This document shows positions 43,697 through 48,332 of a stretch of DNA of 48,332 nt, one piece after another. Location: NCBI GenBank assembly GCA_018240785.1, contig JAFEFC010000047.1, positions 1 to 48,332 on the forward strand. The letters are read 5' to 3'. A model generated the notes under the pieces. The model was not told the origin of the DNA. It made no database searches and saw only the letters and a program-made list of their open reading frames with translations. The position numbers and the translations under genes were made by a program. The first letter of the stretch is position 1. The number at the start of each line of letters is the position of its first letter. The stretch comes from Pseudomonadota bacterium. Lineage in GTDB: Bacteria > Pseudomonadota > Gammaproteobacteria > Burkholderiales > Rhodocyclaceae.

Positions 43697-43708
43697 GGGG
43701 TGACGGAC

Positions 43709-45703
43709 ATGGACCCGGTCGAGTTCATCATCCCGCGCCACGCTGTGCCATCCGATCCGCACAGTGGCCTGTCGCCGTTGCAGGAGCAGATGCTGAACGA
43801 GCCAGCGCCAATCCGGATCTTTTCCGCACCAACCGGCGCAGGCAAAAGCTACGCGTTTCAAAAGGCCATGCGCGAGCGTGCAGAGCGGGTGCTATTTATT
43901 GTTCCCACCCGCCGTTTGGCGCAGAACCTGGCCGAAGGACTGGTCAGGGATCTGATGCGCGATGGCGTGCCGGAGGACAAAGCGCTGGGGCAAGTGTTCT
44001 TGTGGACATCGGACGAGCGGAAGCGACAGGAAGCTGCCGAGCCGCAGATTCGCAACCGCGACCGCAGGATCCGGCAAGTACGCGCGGAGGCGGCAGATAG
44101 CGGCGGGGGCTTCATGGTCATTGCCACCCCGGAAAGCGTCGCCTGCTATCTGCTGAATCCACAACTGCGCAGCGACGGCATCGATCCCGAGAACCTGCTC
44201 GATCTCCTGCGTCTGTCCCATATCGTCTTCGATGAATTCCACACCATCGAAGCACGCGGCATGGGTATGGCGTGCGCCTTGGCCACGTTTGCTTCGCAGG
44301 TGCTCGGGACCGCACGCATCAGCTTCTTGTCCGCCACGCCCATTGATCTCAAGACCACCCTGGTTGGATTCGGTATCCCTGCGGACCAGATTGCGGTGGC
44401 CAAGGAAACCGTGGTGACGGGCACCGAGGTTGAAACGGCGGGCATGCGTGCCATTCATGGCGATGTGTCCGTCCGCATCGAGGATGGCGAAGGCCTGCTT
44501 TCCTCGCTGCATAGCCATCGTGCGCAGATCATTGACACCCTGGCTCGTACCGACGACGGGCGGCAAGTGGTGCTTGTGTATGACTCTGTGAAGCAGTTGC
44601 TTGCCGACAAGCAAGCGCTTGCCGCGTGGTTCGACGACATCGGTGTCAGGCCGACCGACCGACTGGCGATCAATTCGGTGGACGACAGCGTGGAGCGCGA
44701 ACTCGGCGAACTGTTCACCATCGGGCGCCAGACCGATCCGCAACGTTTCAAGGTGTTGGTGGCAACGTCGAGCATCGAGATGGGCGTAACCTTCAAGGCC
44801 GGCCTGATTCTGATGGAGCCGGGGCATGACGCTTGCTCGTTCGTGCAACGGATCGGTCGCGTCGCACGGGGCGACCTGTCGGGCGCCGTGATTGTGCACG
44901 TCACCGGCATGCAGTTCGATCGTCATGCCTGGCTGCGCGAGCTGAGAGGAGATCTAGCGGTGCAGGCGACACGTATTCCGGTGGATCGCTTCATTGATTT
45001 TGTGCTCAAAGCGGTGCGTGCGCGCTTCGATGTGCGTGCCGACGAACTGGACCAAGAGCAGAGTGTGTTTCGTCGCATGCCGCAATCGGCGATCTGGTGC
45101 GCCGGCCTGTTCTGGATCGCGTTAGAGCGCAGCGCGCATTACAAAGGCATGAAAGACACCCTGCGCAACTTCCGTCCTCGGCACGCTGCGACCGTTGGCG
45201 CGCTATTAGCCAAGTTAGAGCATGGGCGGCTGGCTTCCGCACGCGCTTGGGCGAAAGCCTTCGTCAATGAGGCCAAGCGGCTGCGCATGATCTTGCCAAA
45301 GGTTTGGTTGATCGATCCGATCGGAACGAGGAAGGCGATCCCGTGGCAGCTCTATGCGAGTACCGAAGCGTTGATCTCGGCGCCCACCCGCTTGACGGGA
45401 AACGACGAAGTCGAGGTGCTGTTATCGAGTCCGATCGGGGAGATTGAGGGTGCCTTGGGGGGGCTTCGGGTACGTCGCCGCGAAGAGGTTCTTTTCCCGC
45501 ATGCAGGTTGGACGAAATCGCTTGAACTGGACGGGATCCGGGAGGCCTGGCTGCGCGTCGTCACGTCGGAGAAGCGTGATCCGGGTTTGTCCGACGATCA
45601 GGACGAAATGCTCGAAGCCGCTGAACGACTTGTCCGGCTGTCGAGCATCGTGCCGGTGACCGGAAACGAAGCTGTGGCCGATGGCGCAAGCCTCATCTGC
45701 TGA
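43709..45703 (+). CDS. cas3: Cas3' helicase (no HD domain)
   Basis: 664 residues from ATG 43709 (GAGG 10 bases upstream; an in-frame GTG at 43700 lacks a site). A superfamily-2 DExH helicase: SAPTGAGKS (Walker A), VFDEFHTIEARG (DExH), FLSATP, VATSSIEMGVTF and VQRIGRVARG. There is no HD domain, in line with type I-D, where the HD is on Cas10d. It unwinds and moves along target DNA. It overlaps cas4 by 23 bases. Confidence 0.9.
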   Translation: MDPVEFIIPRHAVPSDPHSGLSPLQEQMLNEPAPIRIFSAPTGAGKSYAFQKAMRERAERVLFIVPTRRLAQNLAEGLVRDLMRDGVPEDKALGQVFLWTSDERKRQEAAEPQIRNRDRRIRQVRAEAADSGGGFMVIATPESVACYLLNPQLRSDGIDPENLLDLLRLSHIVFDEFHTIEARGMGMACALATFASQVLGTARISFLSATPIDLKTTLVGFGIPADQIAVAKETVVTGTEVETAGMRAIHGDVSVRIEDGEGLLSSLHSHRAQIIDTLARTDDGRQVVLVYDSVKQLLADKQALAAWFDDIGVRPTDRLAINSVDDSVERELGELFTIGRQTDPQRFKVLVATSSIEMGVTFKAGLILMEPGHDACSFVQRIGRVARGDLSGAVIVHVTGMQFDRHAWLRELRGDLAVQATRIPVDRFIDFVLKAVRARFDVRADELDQEQSVFRRMPQSAIWCAGLFWIALERSAHYKGMKDTLRNFRPRHAATVGALLAKLEHGRLASARAWAKAFVNEAKRLRMILPKVWLIDPIGTRKAIPWQLYASTEALISAPTRLTGNDEVEVLLSSPIGEIEGALGGLRVRRREEVLFPHAGWTKSLELDGIREAWLRVVTSEKRDPGLSDDQDEMLEAAERLVRLSSIVPVTGNEAVADGASLIC

Positions 45704-46247
45704 ACTCGGGGACTGGGACGCCCCAATACGGCGATTTCATGCGCTCGCGGAACAGTCGGAGCTGCATGGGCTGCTGTTCCAACACCTCGAGTTGTGCGAG
45801 CGACGTGCCTGGTTGCATCTCAACCGGATCGACTACGTTCATCTGGAGCCCCGGATGCAGTTGGGCATCGTGGCACATGAGATTCATCGCCCCCGTGATC
45901 ATTCGGTCGAGGGACTGATGGGGATTGCGCCGGACCGGATCGATTGGGCACGGCGCGAAGTCATCGAAGCGAAGGCGGGGGCTGGCGCACGAGCAGCCGT
46001 TTCGTGGCAAACCCGCTTCTACGCAATCATGCTGATGGCCGCCACCGGTGCGCGCTGGTCGGCCGCCAACGAGATCATCGGAGGGCGAAAGCACATCGTG
46101 GTTGAGATCGGCCTCGCAAGCATTGTCGAGATGGTCGCGATGGCAGAGTGCCTAGTGCGCATGCGATCTGCCCCCCTGCCGCCCGCGGCGCCGCGAAAGC
46201 CGATTTGTGCGTCGTGCTCCTACCGCTTTTTGTGTGGGCATGTCTGA
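45681..46247 (+). CDS. cas4: Cas4 nuclease
   Basis: 188 residues, RecB-type nuclease with Fe-S cysteines: CERRAW, LGIVAHEIH, PDRIDW, EVIEAKAG (motif III Glu-x-Lys), and the C-terminal cluster CASCSYRFLC. In adaptation Cas4 trims prespacers and selects the PAM with Cas1-Cas2. It overlaps the end of cas3 and the start of cas1 (TGATG). Confidence 0.88.
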   Translation: MAQASSAELGDWDAPIRRFHALAEQSELHGLLFQHLELCERRAWLHLNRIDYVHLEPRMQLGIVAHEIHRPRDHSVEGLMGIAPDRIDWARREVIEAKAGAGARAAVSWQTRFYAIMLMAATGARWSAANEIIGGRKHIVVEIGLASIVEMVAMAECLVRMRSAPLPPAAPRKPICASCSYRFLCGHV

Positions 46248-47221
46248 TGGAAACCCTCTACCTGACCAAGGACGTCAAACTGGCGCGGGAGCATTCAACC
46301 CTTGTAGTCGTCCCGTCAGAGGGCCCTCGCCGCCGGGTGCCGATCGAAGGCCTGCGCCATGTCATCGTGGCAGGGGAGGCACAATTGACCACCGCCGTGC
46401 TCGGACTCTGCGGTCACGGTGCGGTCCGAGTGACAATTCTCGACTGGTACGGAAACGTAGTCGGAAGTTTTGAACCCAAGGGCTCGCCCGCAGCCGGGAA
46501 AATTCACCTTCTTCAAGCTGCCGCGCGCCTCGATCCCATTCGTCGCATAGGACTGGCACGTGCGTTCGTGCTGGGCGCAGCGCGCAACATAAGAGCAAAC
46601 TTGAAATATCGCGCATACAGAGGCAATCGCGATTTGGAGCGGAGCCTGTCCCCTATCGAGGCTCTAATCGCCCGCATTCCAGAAATGGAGACCGTGGAAA
46701 GCCTAATGGGCGTCGAGGGACAGATCCGTGCCTTTTATTACGATGCTTGGGGCACGATTGATCATAGGTTGAGCTTCGGGGCGCGCAGGCGTAGACCGCC
46801 AAACAATCCAATCAATTGTCTGATTTCCTGGTTCAACGGACTGGCCTATGCGCTGGTTCGGCACGAGATTGCAAAGACTCATCTGGATGACTGCATTTCG
46901 TTTCTGCATTCCAGCCAGGATGCCCGCGCATCATTGGCCTTGGATCTTTCAGAGATATTCAAGCCTGCCATCTGCGACACCTTGATCTTCGAAGCTGTTC
47001 TGCGCGATCAATTGAGGTCCGAATGGTTCCACCAGGAACAAGAAGTGTGCCGTTTATCTGAAAAGGGACGAGCCACAACGCTGGAGCTATGGGTGCGGAA
47101 GACGGAGGATCGGGTTCAGGGTGAACCATCCTTCCGGGAGACAATACGCCAAGAAGCGCTGGCGTTGGAGCGCGATCTCCTTGGGATAAAGGAATACCGT
47201 CCTTGGCGGAGGCAGATCTGA
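46247..47221 (+). CDS. cas1: Cas1 integrase
   Basis: 324 residues. N-terminal beta domain (LYLTKDVKLAREHSTLVVV) and C-terminal catalytic helices with the metal residues in MGVEGQIRAFYYDAWG (Glu), ISFLHSSQ (His) and DLSEIFKPAICD (Glu/Asp). It inserts new spacers next to the leader. The ATG overlaps cas4 and the stop overlaps cas2. Confidence 0.93.
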   Translation: METLYLTKDVKLAREHSTLVVVPSEGPRRRVPIEGLRHVIVAGEAQLTTAVLGLCGHGAVRVTILDWYGNVVGSFEPKGSPAAGKIHLLQAAARLDPIRRIGLARAFVLGAARNIRANLKYRAYRGNRDLERSLSPIEALIARIPEMETVESLMGVEGQIRAFYYDAWGTIDHRLSFGARRRRPPNNPINCLISWFNGLAYALVRHEIAKTHLDDCISFLHSSQDARASLALDLSEIFKPAICDTLIFEAVLRDQLRSEWFHQEQEVCRLSEKGRATTLELWVRKTEDRVQGEPSFRETIRQEALALERDLLGIKEYRPWRRQI

Positions 47222-47520
47222 TGTTTGTCGTGATTACGTACGACGTAAGGGCGAACCGAACGGAGATCTATAAACGCCTTCTGTTGAAGTTCCTAACGCA
47301 CGAACAGAATTCGGTTTTTGCCGGGGACTTGACCGAGGCACAATATCGTAAATTACGGGCCGGAATATCCAGGATCGCAAACGCCGACGATCGGGTTTTG
47401 CAGTTTCGTGCGATGAATCGCCATAACATCGAAGCCTCCATTCTGGAGAAAAATAGTGGTAACGGCGCGTTGACCGAGCGTTCCCTTCTTCACCACGAAA
47501 TGAGTGCGCTGATCTTGTGA
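47221..47520 (+). CDS. cas2: Cas2 adaptation protein
   Basis: 99 residues: MFVVITYDVRANRTEIYKRL is the ferredoxin-like beta strand with the usual Asp. It forms the central dimer of the Cas1-Cas2 complex. It starts on the cas1 stop codon (TGATG) and is followed at 117 bp by the array. Confidence 0.92.
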   Translation: MFVVITYDVRANRTEIYKRLLLKFLTHEQNSVFAGDLTEAQYRKLRAGISRIANADDRVLQFRAMNRHNIEASILEKNSGNGALTERSLLHHEMSALIL

Positions 47521-47637
47521 CTACGGTATCGGATCGTGTGAAGAGCGGTGGGGTGCGTAGTGTTTTTCTGCATGATCTACCAGTGATCTTTTCTTCTTCG
47601 TCCCCTGCTGCAACCGTTAGACCTTGCCGGCAGGAGG
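47521..47637 (+). promoter_or_regulatory. CRISPR leader
   Basis: 117 bp between cas2 and the first repeat, with T-rich stretches (TGTTTTTCTG, CTTTTCTTCTTCG) that are rare elsewhere in this GC-rich window. The array probably grows here, at its cas2-proximal side. Orientation is inferred because the last repeat on the far side is degenerate. Confidence 0.65.
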
Positions 47638-47989
47638 GTTCCCGTTCCCCATGAGGGGTTAGGAGAAGGTCGGAGCGGACATCCGCAACGGCTGGATTCC
47701 GGTTCCCGTTCCCCATGAGGGGTTAGGAGCCTCACCCGGAAGTTTCAACGGCGGGATGCTCGCCTGAGTTCCCGTTCCCCATGAGGGGTTAGGAGGCAGC
47801 AGCCCCGGCCAACGTAGCCTTTGCCAGCGCCCGTTCCCGTTCCCCATGAGGGGTTAGGAGGCCTTGTTGATCGTGGTGATGATGCCCACGCCCGCCTGTT
47901 CCCGTTCCCCATGAGGGGTTAGGAGCGGCACGCCGATAAGCAGCAGTCGCGTTGAGGTCGAGTTCCCGTTCCCCATGAGGGGTTAGGAG
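47638..47989 (+). CRISPR. CRISPR array: six 28-bp repeats, five spacers
   Basis: Six identical repeats (GTTCCCGTTCCCCATGAGGG followed by GTTAGGAG), at 47638-47665, 47702-47729, 47768-47795, 47833-47860, 47898-47925 and 47962-47989. Spacers are 36, 38, 37, 37 and 36 bp. The repeat has a 4-bp stem CCCC-ATGA-GGGG, leaving a 7-8 base 3' handle after Cas6 cutting. A possible degenerate end repeat follows at about 48008-48035 (GCAGGGGTTCTAAG). Five spacers only, all distinct. Confidence 0.97.
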
Positions 47990-48028
47990 GCGCCAGAGCT
48001 CGTCCGTGTTGTTTGGCCGATGCAGGGG

Positions 48029-48132
48029 TTCTAAGCCGGAACCGCCGAAAATTCCGTCAGCCGATCAACGTGGCTTGTCCCGCGCCCGGTCGATGGGGTA
48101 GACCCAACAGTCGTGTCACTAGCCGCCATTTC
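48029..48132. repeat. Repeat related to 36349-36383 and 36560-36593
   Basis: 48098-48132 (GTAGACCCAACAGTCGTGTC...) matches 36349-36383 in the same orientation, at about 29 of 35 positions. 48029-48062 (TAAGCCGGAACCGCCGAAAA...) matches the reverse complement of 36560-36593, at about 28 of 34. The pair of segments may be part of an insertion sequence; no transposase is seen. Confidence 0.65.
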
Positions 48133-48332
48133 GATCACGGCAATGCCAGCCGGACGTCACGTCCAGATTGTTCCGGTCTGGATGAGGCCGACTGACGTCT
48201 CGGATGACGGGTGGCATACAACTGCTGTGAGTCCTGCAGGGGGGCAGCTGCCTGACCGGACGGCGAGCATCAGCCCATCTCATGTATTAGTCATGTCAGC
48301 TTTGACACTGCGCACGCGACGGCACCCGACCC
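48133..48332. other. No gene recognised
   Basis: Beyond the repeated segment I see no gene, repeat or RNA in the last 200 bp. Confidence 0.45.

Noticed and set aside
43892-44926. 344-codon minus-strand frame within cas3
   Set aside because: Antisense to the helicase motifs; no independent support.
47234-47847. Minus-strand frames running through the CRISPR repeats
   Set aside because: They translate the repeats (NPSWGTGTG) and are not genes.

Overview
This is a GC-rich accessory region from what looks like a betaproteobacterium. That assignment is an inference: the conjugation genes resemble the IncP (RP4/RK2) Tra1 region, the toxin-antitoxin and metabolic fragments are proteobacterial in style, and there is no ribosomal or housekeeping marker. 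No tRNA or rRNA was recognised. The region reads as a plasmid-derived or integrative element loaded with conflict genes and transposon scars.

Layout. (1) 0.4-10.7 kb is a patchwork of defence-like and addiction genes: an SGNH hydrolase-caspase fusion, a tyrosine-recombinase-like protein lacking key catalytic residues, hipBA, a tacAT-type GNAT pair, a broken copy plus an intact copy of a vapB antitoxin with vapC, an RHS fragment, two pieces of a decayed tyrosine recombinase and an unrecognised two-gene operon with an HEAAH metallopeptidase motif. (2) 11.05-14.8 kb holds a secreted FecR/TPR protein translationally coupled to a membrane CHASE2-TIR protein. The pair is bracketed by a direct repeat of about 120 bp, shows near-identical 138-bp internal repeats and has a C9 tract at the junction of the two genes. 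A small HTH gene pair follows. (3) 15.9-33.7 kb is an almost complete RP4-type Tra1 set in RP4 order: traC-traD-traE-traF-traG-traI(traH)-traJ on the minus strand, oriT with a recognisable nic site, traK-traL-traM on the plus strand, a kfrB-like gene and two KorB operators. The gene at the traC place encodes 2821 residues and joins a DNA methylase, a Strawberry-notch-type helicase, ArdC, two DUF5710-like modules and the TraC primase TOPRIM motif EGYATA. No mating-pair-formation genes lie in the window. (4) 33.7-37.4 kb is a transposon graveyard: Tn3-family 38-bp ends without a transposase, an istB fragment and gene fragments, surrounding an XRE gene, a 26-residue peptide gene and a HicA-like gene. 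(5) 37.4-48.0 kb is a type I-D CRISPR-Cas locus: divergent WYL regulator, cas6, cas10d, csc2, csc1, cas3', cas4, cas1, cas2, and an array of six 28-bp repeats. A repeated segment related to one at 36.35-36.59 kb lies just outside the array.

How the parts may work together. The Tra1 operon makes the relaxosome, coupling protein and a large leading-strand protein that may protect and prime incoming DNA. The toxin-antitoxin pairs would stabilise the element, and the CRISPR, TIR, caspase and XRE/HicA loci are plausible anti-invader cargo. These roles are inferred from gene families and context, not shown by the sequence.
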